Origin: Gnetum montanum
Lineage: Eukaryota; Streptophyta; Gnetopsida; Gnetales; Gnetaceae
Assembly: GCA_015680685.1 (NCBI GenBank)
Contig: MNCI01004609.1
Span: 238,241 to 302,240, forward strand
DNA: 64,000 nucleotides
Reading direction: 5' to 3'
Part shown: piece by piece, positions 11,401 to 24,000 of the stretch
Layout of the letters: every line of letters begins with the position of its first letter
How positions within the stretch are numbered: the first letter of the stretch is position 1
Made by a program: the position numbers and the translations under genes
Notes under the pieces: model-generated
Databases searched by the model: none
What the model saw: only the letters and a program-made list of their open reading frames with translations
What the model was told of the DNA's origin: nothing

Positions 11401-13100
11401 ATGTAACCTTTTTGCTAACTGTCATTGGTATAACATAGTTTCTAATTTTAAAATTATCTAAAAATGATACGATAATAACACTTAACTATTTTAGAAAAGT
11501 TTCTCGAGATAGGATAGCATTAAAACTAAAAGAGAAGAGGCTACATTCCAACCTTTTTTTCAATCCTAGAAGATTAGAAGGAAGGTATAAGCATGGTGAA
11601 AAGATATTTCTTGCATGACTTGTTTTTTATTAGAGAAAAACAAATAGGGATGGGGAAAGTATGTCTTTTTCTAACATGTTTGATTTAAACTTTGATGAAA
11701 TAGGTTAAGAAATATAGGGGAGTGAGGATAGAGGAAGGGATGAACTTCAATATTTAGAGATCCCACCTTTACCTTTTGCAAATGTTAATCCTCCACTAAG
11801 AAAATCAATTTTAAATGATAAAGATATTTAGAATTGGATAAAGGAGGTCACAGTTTCCAACCTTTCTACATCATATGGTAACTGTAACTAACATTACATA
11901 AAACATCTATATGTTAATTCTATAAACATTAAAGAGACTTAATCATTTTCTCCTCTTTGCGAGAGATGAAAATGAAAATTTGTGAAACAACCCAAAGCAA
12001 TTTTGCATTCACATATGTGGCCCAATAGCCAGAGTGTTTACATTGTAGTTTAATGTTTACATTGTAGTTTAATGGAAATTTCAAAGATAGAAACAAGTGT
12101 TCATTTTCCCATTGAAAATCCCACCTCATGGCTTGTACACTACAAAAATTTGGCAAAAAAAGCCAAAACGTTGGTAGCTTATATGTTAGGAAAATAGCAT
12201 AAATACGCTACCAACATTGGCAAGAAAAGTTATATACTTTGGAGGTTTCTAAGTTGCAAATTTGGGTGATGGAAATGCTAATTACACTGGCATAATAATG
12301 TTCAAAATGGCACATACGCTGGCATATATGCTAACAGAAAATACCAATTACATCGTAGATTTAAGCCAAAGTTCATATATGTTGGCATATATGCTGACGA
12401 CAAATTCCAATTACGCTAGAATTTTGGGCCAAAATCCAAATTATGCTGGCATTCACATGCTACAGATTATGCTCGAAAAAATCATTTGACATGCTATAGT
12501 AATCAGTGTGAAATCAGCAACGCTTCAACCTATTTAAACTAATGTCATGCACCTGTTGGAAAATTTTGGAAATTTGGAGCATTCAGGCTGGACCAAAGGC
12601 ATTCAGAGTAGTGCAGATTTCAAAAGTCCATAACTATCACAACCTTCCATTTAGTGTAAAAAATTGTGATAAAGAAAACCAGTGGTAGATCAAGTTCCAT
12701 GGTGTATCATTTGAGATATTCAAGCATGAATCTCATTGCAGGAATACATCCTACATTGAATTCCAACAATATCTATTAGGCTGCTAGGCTTTTAAAGCTT
12801 GTAACTTGTATTTTCTACACTATTTCATTGAAATTCCTTATATTTAATACAAAGTTATAGCATATTTATGTGGCCATTATTTCACTTTATTTATTTCTCT
12901 GTCATTCAGTTATATACACTAGGAATTTCCCCTTCACACAAATCTTCTTTTAACATTCTGGTAACAAATTTTCTAAGTCCTCAAGTGATCTACTAGACCA
13001 TTTAAGGTGCTATGGATTCTTTTTCGAGGCTCATTGGATGTAGGATTAAACTATTGTGGCACTAAAATTTTTGGTCCTCCAACACTAAATTTTTCATCCC
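5423..13100. other. AT-rich old sequence without recognisable gene
   Basis: Only short frames under 80 codons occur, with no domain I can recognise. The stretch 7000-7200 is strongly AT-rich. Two 27-nt near-copies (gttaaacSccaaaatcaatttag) start at about 6000 and 6921. The second follows a purine-rich aggctagttaggggcttc and may be the edge of an old LTR. Decayed retroelement sequence is likely throughout, for example 10180-11400, but I cannot assign a family. Confidence 0.5.
9793..9899. repeat. Pair of direct repeats with internal hairpins
   Basis: The blocks at 9793-9826 and 9862-9895 share taacatcaaacatcaaat, 5 nt of spacer, then agattgatgtt. Within each block, aacatcaa pairs with ttgatgtt, so each can fold as a short hairpin. 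Confidence 0.6.
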
Positions 13101-13106
13101 CTAGAG
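12130..13106 (+). repeat. Possible 5' LTR of Tat copy A
   Basis: The interval lies directly upstream of a primer-site-like sequence (13107-13129) that matches the one used by copy B. That makes it the expected place for copy A's 5' LTR. I could not fix either end or a partner LTR. Words such as gcatatatgct recur through it. A (TA)n run sits just downstream at about 13199-13219. Confidence 0.25.
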
Positions 13107-13129
13107 TTTTTTGTGCTAGAAGCAAAGCC
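13107..13129 (+). promoter_or_regulatory. Primer binding site candidate, Tat copy A
   Basis: ttttttgtgctagaagcaaagcc aligns with aattggagctagaaggaaggcc, which lies 3 nt inside the 5' LTR of copy B (plus coordinates 42728-42749). They share GCTAGAAG and the flanking spacing. The tRNA is not identified with confidence. Confidence 0.45.
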
Positions 13130-13396
13130 TTTGCTTGAATTCTGTGGCATAAGCTAGCATATTTGATAGTGTATTTACAATTTTGCTCTTATTTCTCATA
13201 TATATATATATATATATATTCTAGCTTTATTTTTATCATATCTACATGCTATCTTAATTATCAGCATATTTAGAGTTTTCTATCTATTTCTATCATTTAA
13301 TTTGCTTAATTACTAGTTTTGCAATTAGCTTATTTGAAGCCAACCTAATTATGCCTACCAACTTTACTAAAAACATTTTTATTTTTCCCATGACTT

Positions 13397-13557
13397 TTCT
13401 AGCTTATATGCTAAGGCAATTTTGGCTTATATGCTTAGGTAGTTCCAACTTATATGTTGAGGAAATTTTGGATTATATGTTGAGGTAGTTTTGGCTTATA
13501 TGCTGAGGCAATTTTGGCTTATACATTGAGGTAGTTCTAGCTTATATGCAAAGGAAG
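13397..13557 (+). repeat. 23-bp tandem repeat, seven units
   Basis: Seven consecutive 23-nt units follow the pattern ttttggcttatatgctgaggcaa, starting at 13397, 13420, 13443, 13466, 13489, 13512 and 13535. The period is exact, with substitutions only. The array lies in the leader between primer site and gag of Tat copy A. Confidence 0.85.
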
Positions 13558-13603
13558 TTCTAACATCTACACTAAGATTGTTGCATTTATGGAAGCTAAA
13601 AGA

Positions 13604-13680
13604 TTTATAAGCTAAAAACTCACATAAGTTGAAGCTTTATAAGCTGAAAACTCACATAAGTTGAAAGCTTTATAAGCTAA
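13604..13680 (+). repeat. 32/33-bp tandem repeat, 2.4 units
   Basis: Units beginning tttataagctgaaaactcac start at 13604, 13636 and 13669; the last is partial. The array is in the same leader as the 23-bp repeat. Confidence 0.8.
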
Positions 13681-13837
13681 AGTTGTTTACATTGAAGGTT
13701 TCTAACCTTCACTAAAATGTTAGTAGCTTAGTCCAAAGTTTACCCAATGTGTTAGCCTCATATAGTTTATGCCTTTTCAACATTCAATAGTTTTAGCACA
13801 CAACATAGTGCACATGCCCTATAGCTAGGACTCTATT

Positions 13838-15341
13838 CATATTTATGATCCCAAGAATCCTACCATAGTGGAGCATAGGCAATCCCTTAGACAAGTGGGA
13901 TTAGATCCATCCTACATGAATATTAATGAAGAATATTATAACTTCATTTATGCTAAGATGCAAGCTAGACTTTCCATTCTACACATGAAATCATAGTGTA
14001 AATTAATGTCAATTCAAGATCATTCACCAAAATGGAAAGGAGTACATTCCTTCCTCTTATGACCATATTGAGATTATAAAACTTCACACATGCATGCTAG
14101 CATAGCTCATAGAGTTAGAGTAGGTGAGTGAGAAGACTAGTTTAGATGAAAACCAAGAAGACCAAGATGAATTCGGAGTAGAACATGAACTAGATGCATT
14201 CATAGGGAGCTTGTTTCAACAGTCAACTCCAATAGCAACTACCCATAACTCTACATTCCCAATGTCCTTAGTAAGTTAAGCCCCTTAGTCTATTCCCTTT
14301 CTCTATACTATGTTCACCTCAATGTTTATTATAACAACACAATAGTCCTAATAAGTGGTCCATTCTATATCCCTATTCTCTATGATGTTGTTTGTAACTC
14401 AACCCCTTTTTGTGTGGTCATCACTAGTGATATTCTTTACACCACCTTCTTTCTCCATCCTAGCGAGCCCCTTCTTGAGACCCCAAGCATTGCAAGCCTC
14501 TCATACATCCTTTGTCCCCTTCATCCCTCAAGTCCCAATGCAAACCTCATTTTCTTTATTTAACCCTTCCACCACAGTGATCACCTAGTCTTTTTCGTCA
14601 GTACCAATGTCTATTGCACAGCCTCAAGCCTCTTAACTCCCTCTACAACCATTTGTACAAATACCACAACCTACAGGGATGTCCTAAGGCTTGGATCAAG
14701 CCTTCCAAATGATCTAGGACCTCACTAAAGAGCTATAAAAGCTCAAAGCGTTAACCATCTAGATAATCAAGATCATGGACTTCTACCAAGATGACCCCAT
14801 TAGTTTTGTCATCCCTCAAATAAATCTTCCTGCTAGCATTCCTATCCCCCAATTTACCAAGTATAACAGTGAGGGTGATCCAACCTCACATCTCATCATC
14901 CTCTACTTTGAGTGCTTACTGTTGTAAAGTTGATCCCATATTATGATGCATGTCTTCACTATGTCTTTAAACAAGAAAGCCTTGGATTGGTACCATTCCC
15001 TACCTAGAGCTTCTATTGCATCCTTAGAGGATTTGATCACCCAATTTGTTAACCATTTCAAGTATAATTTGAAATGTAACACAACACTTGATCAACATAT
15101 AAAATTTAAGTAGGGGCCTCTTGAACCTTTTTAGAAGTTCATACAGCAATGCAATGCTCTCCTTAATGAGATTCCTAAACCCATCACTAAGACACATCTT
15201 CTAGCCATCTTCAAGGAGGTAGTCAATGATGTCATCAAGTCTAAACTATACTATCTAGATTCACAGTCCCTTAGTTAAGCTTTCTCCTAAACAAAAAACA
15301 TAGAGAATGTTGTTGAGGCAAGTAATGATCTAGCTTATATA
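13838..15341 (+). pseudogene. Gag of Tat-family copy A, N-terminal part
   Basis: The frame reads YDPKNPTIVEHRQSLRQ near the start, matching YDLIDPTVIERRQSLR in copy C (near 63370-63413). YNFIYAKMQA then matches YNFIYVKI in copy B (about 42215-42240). The capsid core is readable as KKALDWYHSLPRASIASLED and QFVNHFKYNL (about 14970-15075), matching copy B KALDWYRALPHNSISSLED. It is a structural capsid precursor of a Tat-type Ty3/gypsy element. Several stops and frameshifts make it non-functional. No start codon is visible at the expected place. The gene is cut after ENVVEASNDLAYIT by a solo LTR and resumes at 16163. Confidence 0.75.
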
Positions 15342-16162
15342 ACATGTGATGGGACACGATATCATAGCCGTCGTGATATCGCATCCCTCGCGATATTGCA
15401 TATGCGATATCGCGTACGCAATATCATAGTGCACCGTCATATCTATAAATAAGAGGCGACTCTCCCTTGTTTCATCATCCTAGGATAGAAAGTAGGGAAA
15501 ATATGGCAGATTGATCACTCCAGAGATAGAATATTTTCCATGTGCCTACAGTAGGAGTCCCAAAGTGAATGGATCTTTATTCGAGCAAACATTGTACCTA
15601 AACACAAGTTTGTGTACTGCGATAAAGACGAGCTTTCCGAATAAACCTTGCAGTGCATGTAATAGGATTTTATTATTGTTATTTATTACCTATTATTTAT
15701 TACTTGTTATTTACTATTTTCCTTCTCAACCCTTTTCTCCTAGTTAAGTGCCTCAGTACGACCAATTCGAGTACGTGCGTTACGCGTTGTGATCCTAGCA
15801 ACGATTAGCATTTGGTAGCCATGGTTGCATCGGTTCAGGGTGTGTACGGTAAGTGGGAATGGATGCTGATGCTAGGTAATTTAGACTTAGTTCATTAGTT
15901 AGAGTTAATAATTAGTTTCTCAACCCTTCACCTTGTTAGCATAGGAGACAAAAACATAAAAACTATAAAAATCATATACCTTAGACTTGCTTAACCATAC
16001 ACTGTGACAACTACAAGTAAGTCTGGGAAGACAACGAATGATTAACCCTAAGTGTTCCATGGGGCGTGTAGGAACTTAGTCTACGGAGTTCGATTGGATC
16101 GCGTGTGCTACGCTCGTATTCGTATGGTTGAGTGTAGGGGTATCTCGCCACTCATCAACATG
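15342..16162 (+). mobile_element. Solo LTR of R family with ACATG target duplication
   Basis: The LTR spans 15347-16157 (811 bp), TGATGGG...CTCATCA. It is flanked by perfect 5-bp duplications, ACATG at 15342-15346 and 16158-16162. U3 carries the decayed palindrome GATATCGCGTACGCAATATC (15406-15425) and TATAAATA (15444-15451). It belongs to the shorter subfamily with the R2 LTRs. No internal sequence remains, so it is the product of LTR-LTR recombination. It splits the gag of Tat copy A. Confidence 0.92.
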
Positions 16163-18167
16163 TAGAAACTAGCATATGAGAAAGGATTAAGATAAGGGGA
16201 AAAAAATCATTAGCCATGGCCATAGTGGCCAAAAAAAGAAAAAACAACATAACTTAAGTTCCCTACCACCACCCTTCAATCTTCAAGATCTAGGGCATTG
16301 ACATCTAACCCAATGGAACCTAACTTTGAACAAAAGGATAGGTCAAAGTACACTTGACTTCTATTAAAACTATTGGAGGTTCTTGATTAGTTACTAAAGA
16401 TTAATCACATGAAATATCAACAACTATTTAAGATTGCTCAGAAGAGGCATGATCGCTTATGCAAGATTGCTAAAAATCCTTGATAGCAACAAAGGATGAT
16501 CCACGTGTATCAAAATACTTCAAGCTAGAATGATTCTGCCACTACCATCAACTACTAGGTCATGACATTGATTTTTTCTTAGCTTTAAAAGACAACTTAC
16601 ATGAGATGATAGATAGTGGGAAGTTAATTCTAGATGGCTCAAACCTAGCCAAGCCTCAAAATCAATTGATGCAAGTGTAGAAAGATCCCCTTAATGCTAA
16701 TAAGAAACCATTTGCCAATGCAACCTTCAACATCAATGATAAGCCTAAAACCATCAAGGCACCATTTGTGGTTAAGGTACCTCCTTGTAATGAACAAACT
16801 TCTACAAGTGATAGATCTCCATTTGTTATAAGAGTACCACCACCAAAGGCTTCTTTTGTGATTTGAGTACCCCCTACCTCTACACCTATAAGCCAAAATG
16901 ACCAATGACCTCTTGTGATAGCCAACTCTTCAACTCCTTCTCAACCAAATGAGAAGAAATCACCTCAAAAGAAACATAATAAATCATCTCTAAAGCTTCA
17001 GGCTAAGGACAATATCGCTTGAAGGTATGAAAGGAAGTAGGCTCATCTAAGCCTACTCTAATTTCAACTATACCCATGGACCCCAATGCAGAACCTACAT
17101 CAAGCAAAAATGAAGGAGATAATCAAAAATAGGAAGAAAAAAAAGGAAGCTAGACAACAAGCCTTAAAACATGAGGTCAAACTCATAGGAAAAATGGAAG
17201 AAGTTAAAGTAAGTAAGAATGAAAAACATATAACAATGATAAAGAGTTCCTCACCACCAAGGAGTAAGTTAAACTTTCACTCAAGAAAAAAAAAACACTT
17301 TCCTGTACCTATATGACCTAGTTATGATCTCCCATGCTCACTGCAAAGCATTAGTTAAGATGTTGGCATCTATTCCCATAGGTGAAAATATCCTACCAAT
17401 GAAGAGTTCATCCATGCAGTGATGGTGCCTTCCTTACCTACAGAAAAGACAAAGTTAAACACCTTAACATATTTTGATAGTAAGGTCAAAATCAACTTAG
17501 AAAATGGTGATGTGTCAAAAGCTCCTTTTTTTATAATGATAAGGATGGACCAATACAAGATGCACTAGGTGCACGTAGATGACAGAACAACTACAAATGT
17601 CATACCCTTTCCAATTGTGGAGTAGTTAGGCTTGGTGAAGCACATGTAGAACACCTAAAATTCCATCCTTAAATCATTTAAAGAATCATGAGTGGCTATG
17701 ACGAGGTCTATTTCACTTGACTTTGTAGTTGGAGAAAAATTTCCAACCTTTGCTAATTTCCTAGTAGTAGAAGAAACACTAGGACTTAATCTAATCCTAG
17801 GAAGATCCTGGTTAGCGAAATTATGAGTGGTCTCTTCTCCAATTCATTAGGAAATTCACCCACTTACGAGGAAGGTGAAATTATCATTCATGGAGACCAC
17901 ACAATCCCATTGTTTGTTAATAATATTAGTATAGAATAGGGCTTCGAGGTGGAGTTTTAGGAAGAAACTCTCGTAAGCCAAAACAAAACAAAGAACCACA
18001 ACAATATCAAGCAAATCAAGAACAACAAGGTAGAGGTCATGAATGAAACATGCAATGAGATTCCATTTGAAATTGTTAGTGAAGAGGATGGAGAGTACAA
18101 AATTTTTCAACATAGACCCTACACATTCCCTAATCTCTTGAAGATTAGGAAACTGTTGTGCAATTGA
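16163..18167 (+). pseudogene. Gag C-terminus and protease of Tat copy A
   Basis: This continues the frame interrupted by the solo LTR. Near 16540-16620 it reads HQLLGHDIDFFLALKDNLHEM, equivalent to the CxYHxxxGHxTDxC zinc-knuckle region of copy B. The protease active site is at about 17570-17608, VHVDDRTTTNVIP; copy B has VHVDDGTTTNVLP, so the catalytic-site Gly is changed to Arg here (GGA to AGA). The flap-side motif LILGRSWLAKL follows near 17800. The frame ends at TGA 18165-18167 after EIPFEIVSEEDGEYKI, which aligns with the end of the copy B gag-protease frame (ELPFDITNEGEGEYKI). Stops and shifts are frequent. No RT follows. Confidence 0.75.
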
Positions 18168-18862
18168 GTATGATTTCTACATGCTCAACCTTATATGATA
18201 TAGCCTAGTCTTTTAATTTGTAGCCTTGTTTTTCTATTTCACTTACATGTTTACCTTATATTTTAAATTTTTTTCCTTATTACATTATATTTTTCTTTTA
18301 TTACATAGCCTTATTTTACATTTCCACATTACATTATGATTCATGTATTCTTTTATATACTTAGAACTATAAAACACCATAAAAAATAGAAAAACACAAA
18401 ATAAAATTTGAAAAAAGGGCCCACCATGCCTAAAACTAATGACCTACTAAGGCCTAAAATTGGTAAATTCACATTTTTCTTTTATGTCATAATTCATTCA
18501 CTTGCTTGTTTTCAATTATACCTTGTTTTACAATCTTACTTCACGTTGTAACCATGTCATCTTAACGTGTAGCCCTTTTAAGTAACAAAAATATAAATCC
18601 AAACTAAAAATAATAATATACATAATATAAAGTATCATAAAACTAAAAGGCTTATAATAATCACACTATGTGACAAATAATAAAATAGTAACATCCATGT
18701 CTCATAGCCATAGTTGCACTGTGCAACATATGATAAAAAAAAAAAAAGATAATGACAATACATAGTCCTAAGGGCTATAGTAGCCAACATATAAAAAAAA
18801 CTATAACAAGTAACAAAAATAACAAACTATCACATGTCTAGCTATAACCAAAACTAGGAAAC
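18168..18862. other. AT-rich tail after Tat copy A
   Basis: No coding signal is visible. This is either the 3' non-coding part of copy A or host sequence left of the chromovirus. Simple A-rich runs occur, for example 18735-18747. No LTR edge could be fixed. Confidence 0.4.
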
Positions 18863-19372
18863 TATGACATCCCATTTCCAGATATTGTAAAAAATACAAT
18901 TGCTTAATTTATTGCATCTATTGTTTTCTTAGATAATATACTAGAAACATTATAAATATTTAATAAATGAATTAACTGGTAAATAAATAATTGGTACTAA
19001 AGAATGAAACAAGGAAAATAGAAAAATTTTATTAATGGAAGAGAGTATTGTAATGCCCTCTAGGTTGTCTTCACATGCCACTTAAGCCTTAGAGGCAATT
19101 CAGCACTGCCACCATAGTTAGCCTATCCTACCAAAGGGGTGATCCATCTCTTTCTATCCTACTTCACCCAGCTCCCATTACTTGCCTCTCCCAACTCCGC
19201 AACTCCATGCTTGACATGACCTCTAACCGTGGCCTTAAATGACATAGATCAAACCCTTTCTTGAGGGATACATAAATAATCATAACTCCTCATAGCGAGG
19301 TGCCCCTTCATTTTAAGGTTAATTACATTGTTTACAATTGCTTCCACCCTTAACAAGGGATAGGACATTATA
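18863..19372 (-). repeat. 3' LTR of chromovirus (510 bp)
   Basis: It aligns along its whole length with 28372-28881 (for example taataaatgaattaactggtaa and aatgccctctaggttgtctt). The plus-strand edges are TATGACAT and GACATTATA; the first is a decayed TG end. Confidence 0.88.
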
Positions 19373-19569
19373 ATCTACCCTCCTTAGGCATCTAGCTTGT
19401 TCTCGAGCGCTTACTCTATGTCCAGTTGCTCAGCTATTACTTCATTGTTATGCTCCTTAGCTTCGATTCCTTTATTTTTCTCATTATCATCTATACAAAT
19501 AAATGATTAGAAATTATAAAAATATAATTTATTACATCCATAACAAATACAATTTATTATTCAATATCA

Positions 19570-20900
19570 TGATGATCAAAAAGTTGGGGTTAAGTATCTA
19601 AAATAAACTCACTATTTCCCCAAGTTTGTTGATCATAATTTGACCATTGAATAAGTACTTTGATAATATTTTTATTAAGTAATTTCTTGTTTCATTGGTT
19701 CTTAATAGCAATGGGTCTAACTTCAAAGCTAGTTTTGGATTGTAATGGCAAAGTATTCCAATCCAACACATATGGTACATGATTTTCATGAAATCTCTTT
19801 AGTAAGCTCACATGAAAAACTGGATGAATTTTTAAGGTTTCTGGAAGATTTAATTGATATGCTAATTCATCAATTCTTTTAGAGATTTCAAAAGGTCCAC
19901 AAGCTCTAGGTGCCAATTTAGTATATTTTTAGAATTTAAGAGAACTTTTGATAGGTTTTACTCTCAAAAATACTTGATCTCCTACTTGGAATTCTTTTTT
20001 AAGTCAGTGTTGATCTTCATATCTTTTATATTTATCTTGGGCAGCTTGTAAATTTTGTTTAACTCTTGTGACAATGTTTTCCATTATTTTCATTTCTTCT
20101 TCCTTCCATTCCATTCTTAAGGTTGGATCTGCCCAAGTTAGTGGTGTACAACAATTACGTTCATATACTACTTCAAATGGTGTTTGATGTATATAACCTT
20201 AATAATTTTTATTATAGGAAAATTTTGCCAAATGCAAATAATTCTTCCACATTTTTGGTCTACTCCCAACATAGCTCAATAGGATATCTTCTAATATTCT
20301 ATTCACACATTCAATTTTTCCATTAGTCTCAGGGTGATAAGTTGTGCTAAATTTCAACTAGGTTCTAAGTTCTCTAAAGAAATTTTTCCAAAATTCAAAT
20401 ATGAACTTGAGATCTTTGTTTAAGGTGATAAATTTTGGACAATCATGTAATCAAAACACTTAATGTACAAATTTTTGGGCTACTTCTTCTACTGTGTTTG
20501 TAGATTTCAAAGCTATAAAATGTGCCATCTTTGATAGAAGATCAACCACTACGAAAATTGAGTCATTTCTCTTTTTGGTTATTGGCAATCCCACAATGAG
20601 ATCTATAGTGATATCTTCCCATTTCTAGGTTGGGACTTCCATAGGTTGTAATAATCCACTAGATTTCCTCTATTCAGCTTTTATTCTTTGACACATTGGA
20701 CAATTTTTAATGTATGAGGACACATCATTCTTCATTCCAAGCCACAAATAAGATTTGAAAATTATCATATAGGTCTTAATATAACCTAGGTGTCCTACAT
20801 ATGGTACTTTGTGTGCTTCACACAATAAACTTAGTCTCCAATTTTCTTCTGGTATGCATACTCTTTATTCTTTCATCAATAAACCATTATAGGTAAGTTG
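19570..20900 (-). pseudogene. Chromovirus integrase with C-terminal chromodomain
   Basis: On the minus strand the order is a zinc-region remnant CPMCQRIKAE, core DITIDLIVGLP and FVVVDLLSKMAHF, a degenerate second Asp region (ITLNKDLKF), and YHPETNGKIECVNRILE with the catalytic Glu. The conserved C-terminus [14 protein letters not shown] ends near 19800. After a stop, the frame continues as KVLIQWSNYDQQTWGNSEFI (about 19590-19660), which has the aromatic and Trp pattern of a chromodomain. Chromodomains direct chromovirus integration to marked chromatin. Many TAA/TAG/TGA codons interrupt the frame, so it is inactive. Confidence 0.8.
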
Positions 20901-21059
20901 ATATCGAGGCTCATAGGAAATATTGGTTAAAATATTTTTAAAATAAGGGTCTTCTTTTATTTGTTCCTTGATTTCTTATTCCATAGGTATCATTACCACA
21001 CCTATCATTAAGTTCCACATTTGACTAAGGGCATTGGCTACCACATTTTTCTTACTAGG

Positions 21060-22185
21060 AATATATTTGATTTCAAAATCATATTCAACCAATAATTCTA
21101 TCCATCACCTTTGACAAGTATTCAAAATAGGTTGTCTCTGCAAATATTCTAATCTTTTATGATCTATTTTTAGCACAAACCTTTTTCTGAAAAGATAATG
21201 TCTCTAGACTTTCAAAGCATTAACAATTGCTAGTAATTCTAAATCATGGGTTGAGTAATTTACCTTGGCTCCTTGTAATGTACAAGATTCATAACATGCA
21301 ACTTTATCTTCTTGTAAAAGAACTACATCGATTCCTATTCCATAGGCATCCTTGGATACTTCAAATGGTAATTCTTCATCCAAAATCCTCAAAATAGGTG
21401 TTGTTGTAAGTAGCATCTTTAATATAAAAAAAATATTCCATACATTTTTCATCAAATTTAAACACATGTTTCTCCTAAAAAAGGTTAATGAATGGGGCTA
21501 CCAAGGTAGAATAATCTTTAATGAAACATCAATAAAAACACGCTAAACCTAAGAATCTATGAACCACTGTAACATCTTTTAATCTAGACTAGTCTCAAAT
21601 TGCACTAATTTTTGTTGGATCTACTTGCAGTCTTTTCTTAGAAACTATATGTCCTAAGTATGAAACATCTTTGTTTAAGAGTTCACATTTACTCAATTTA
21701 GCTTTAAGCTTATGCTCTTTAAGAATTTTCATTGTAATTTTCAAATGTTTGACATGTGCTTCTCTTGACATAGAATAAACAATATCATCCATAAATACTT
21801 TAACAAATTGATCAAGATATTCATGAAAAAATATTATTCATTAATGCCAGGAATGTTGCAGGTGTATTAGTTAATCCAAATGGCACCACAACAAATTTGT
21901 ATAACCCATACCTAGTTCTAAAAGTAGCTTTCTTAATATCTTTCTCCTTAATCCTTATTTGGTGATAACCTAATTTTAAATCAATCTTTGAGAAATAACA
22001 TGCACCTATAAGTTGATCAAAAAAATCATTGATCCTAGGTAAGGGATAAATATTTTTAATCATCACTCTATTCAATGCTCTATAATTGATGCATAATCTT
22101 AGTGTACCATCTTTCATTTTAATGAATAAGATTGGTGCACCCCAAGGTGATACACTAGGTCTAATTTTTCCTTCTTCCAATAATT
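21060..22185 (-). pseudogene. Chromovirus reverse transcriptase and RNase H
   Basis: RT (about 21595-22180) shows [60 protein letters not shown] and FMDDIVYSM. The catalytic box is therefore FMDD where most relatives have Y/F-x-DD. SKCELLNKDVSYLGHIVS follows. RNase H (21204-21467) shows FEVSKDAYGIGIDVVLLQ and YSTHDLELLAIVNALK. In this family the enzyme copies element RNA into DNA in virus-like particles. One frameshift near 21820 splits the RT, and stops occur before RNase H. Confidence 0.85.
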
Positions 22186-22192
22186 AGACTAA

Positions 22193-22930
22193 CTATACTT
22201 TTAATTCTCTTAATTTAGAAGTAGAAAATCTATTAGGGGAATTTGAAATAAGTTGTGTACTGGGAAAATTATCAATGGCATGCTCGATGGTTCTTTTTGG
22301 AGGTAGTTCTCTAGTTTCACCAAATACTAAATCTTTATATTCCTTAAGTTCTTTCAAGATTTTAGTACCTAAAGATCTTTGAGGTTGGGTTTCTTTGACA
22401 ACCAACATCGTAGCACCTTTTTTGACTACTCTTTGAGCTAGCTTAATAGTTATTGTATGAATTTTCTTTATTGTTCCTACCCCCCTTAGGACCCTAACTC
22501 CATAAGTGGTTGGGACTTTTAAAATATGAGTTTCAAAGTGGGTAGTAATATCAAAATTTTTAAGGAAAGACATTTCTAAAATTGCATCAACACCACCTAG
22601 TTCAAATTCAAAAAATTCATCAACAAAAGGTATTTTTTGCAAGGTAAAATTAATTTCTCCATATCTGGTATGGTTTCTTACAGTCATTCCATCTACTATT
22701 TCTATCTTAATAATTTTCTTGGATGGTAAAGTTAATTTCAAAAAATTAATTAGCTTTGGAGAAATAAATTTATCACTAGCACCATTATCAATCAAAAATT
22801 TAATTTGTTTAGCTTTAATTAAACCTTTAAAAATCAATAAAGCAAATTGAAATTTATGTAAACCTAATTTAGTTGATGCATATATCTTCTCCATAGCTGT
22901 GGTGGTGGTTGGAATTTTTCCTTTGTTCAT
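22193..22930 (-). pseudogene. Chromovirus protease region
   Basis: This frame of 245 codons is open. The aspartic protease active site reads IKFLIDNGASDKFIS at about 22765-22810. Family members usually have D-S/T-G-A, so DNG is a changed site. ILEMSFLKNFDITTHFE matches the second conserved segment. The C-terminal part ends PPKRTIEHAIDNFPSTQLIS, the usual approach to the RT. It is downstream of gag and overlaps the RT start in another frame. Confidence 0.8.
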
Positions 22931-22949
22931 GTTTGGATTGGATTTTTGA

Positions 22950-24000
22950 TTCCTGATTTGGTTGGTCCTTTGTATTTTTGTTTGAAATTTTGGACAGTCT
23001 TGCTTGAAATGATCTTAATCAAAAATGAAACATCCTAATCTTGATCAAGCTTTTTTAGTTGGTGTCTTCTCTACCATTGCTTGTGAAAAGGTAGTTTGTT
23101 GAAGAGTTGCTTGTTAATGAGTAGCTTGTATCTAATTTGATTCCTCATAATCCTTAGCAATTCTCCAATGAATTTTTAAGCTAATTCTCCCTCATCCCGG
23201 TAACTTACATACCAAGAAAGATCATTGAATTCCTTGTAGTAATCATCTATAAATCGCCTTCCCAACCTTAAGAAATCAAATCTCATTTTGTGCTCTTTGA
23301 GAAAAGAATCAAGAATGAATTGTTGTTCAAAATTTTGATAAACATTAAGCCAATTTGTGATCAAACCTTAAGATCTCAATCCATTCCACCATGTTGCTAC
23401 AAGTCCTCTTAAATATAAGGAGATAACTTCTAAACTTTCATGGCTTGATAAATTCAACATATCAAAGTAACTTTTCATTGTATCAAGCTAGTCTTTTGCC
23501 TTAGCACTAGATCTAGGGGCTCCATCATAATGATCTAATTTTACTTTCATAGCATGAACTTGTGTCAGTGATTTTCTAGGTGGATGAAGCCAATTCACAT
23601 ATCCCTCACCTTCAATCTCAATTCTATGGCCTACAAGTAGGATTTCAGTATTCTATCCATTAGTAGGTGGGGGTTGTGTTTGGTGTGGATCCTTAGGAAA
23701 AAGTTGATCTCGATCTTGATGTTGTTCCCTAGGTAAACCATGAGTAGGATTTGAAGGCTAAATGAGATGGTCGATTAATTGTCTAATGGAGTTCACAAAG
23801 GAATCCATATTTCCTTGGCACCTAACCATTTGTCCTCTAACCTCTAGGATAATTTCCTAATTTCCTTAGACACATTTTGCATCTCTATCATGAATTCCTA
23901 GTTTGAGTGATGAAGTTCTTCTTGAACACCCATAATTTCATTAATTTGATCTTCAAGGATATTCATCCAATCATTGACTCGGGCCTCCATTTCTCTCCAA
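22950..24000 (-). pseudogene. Chromovirus gag
   Basis: The minus-strand reading includes ESLEVISLYLRGLVATWW and then a 62-codon open stretch (23176-23364) with YKEFNDLSWYVSYRDEGELA, the retrotransposon gag capsid pattern. Near 22985-23045 a decayed zinc knuckle reads CFIFD(stop)DHFKQDCPKFQ. Coiled-coil-like N-terminal sequence lies near 23800-24000. Multiple stops make it inactive. Confidence 0.7.
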
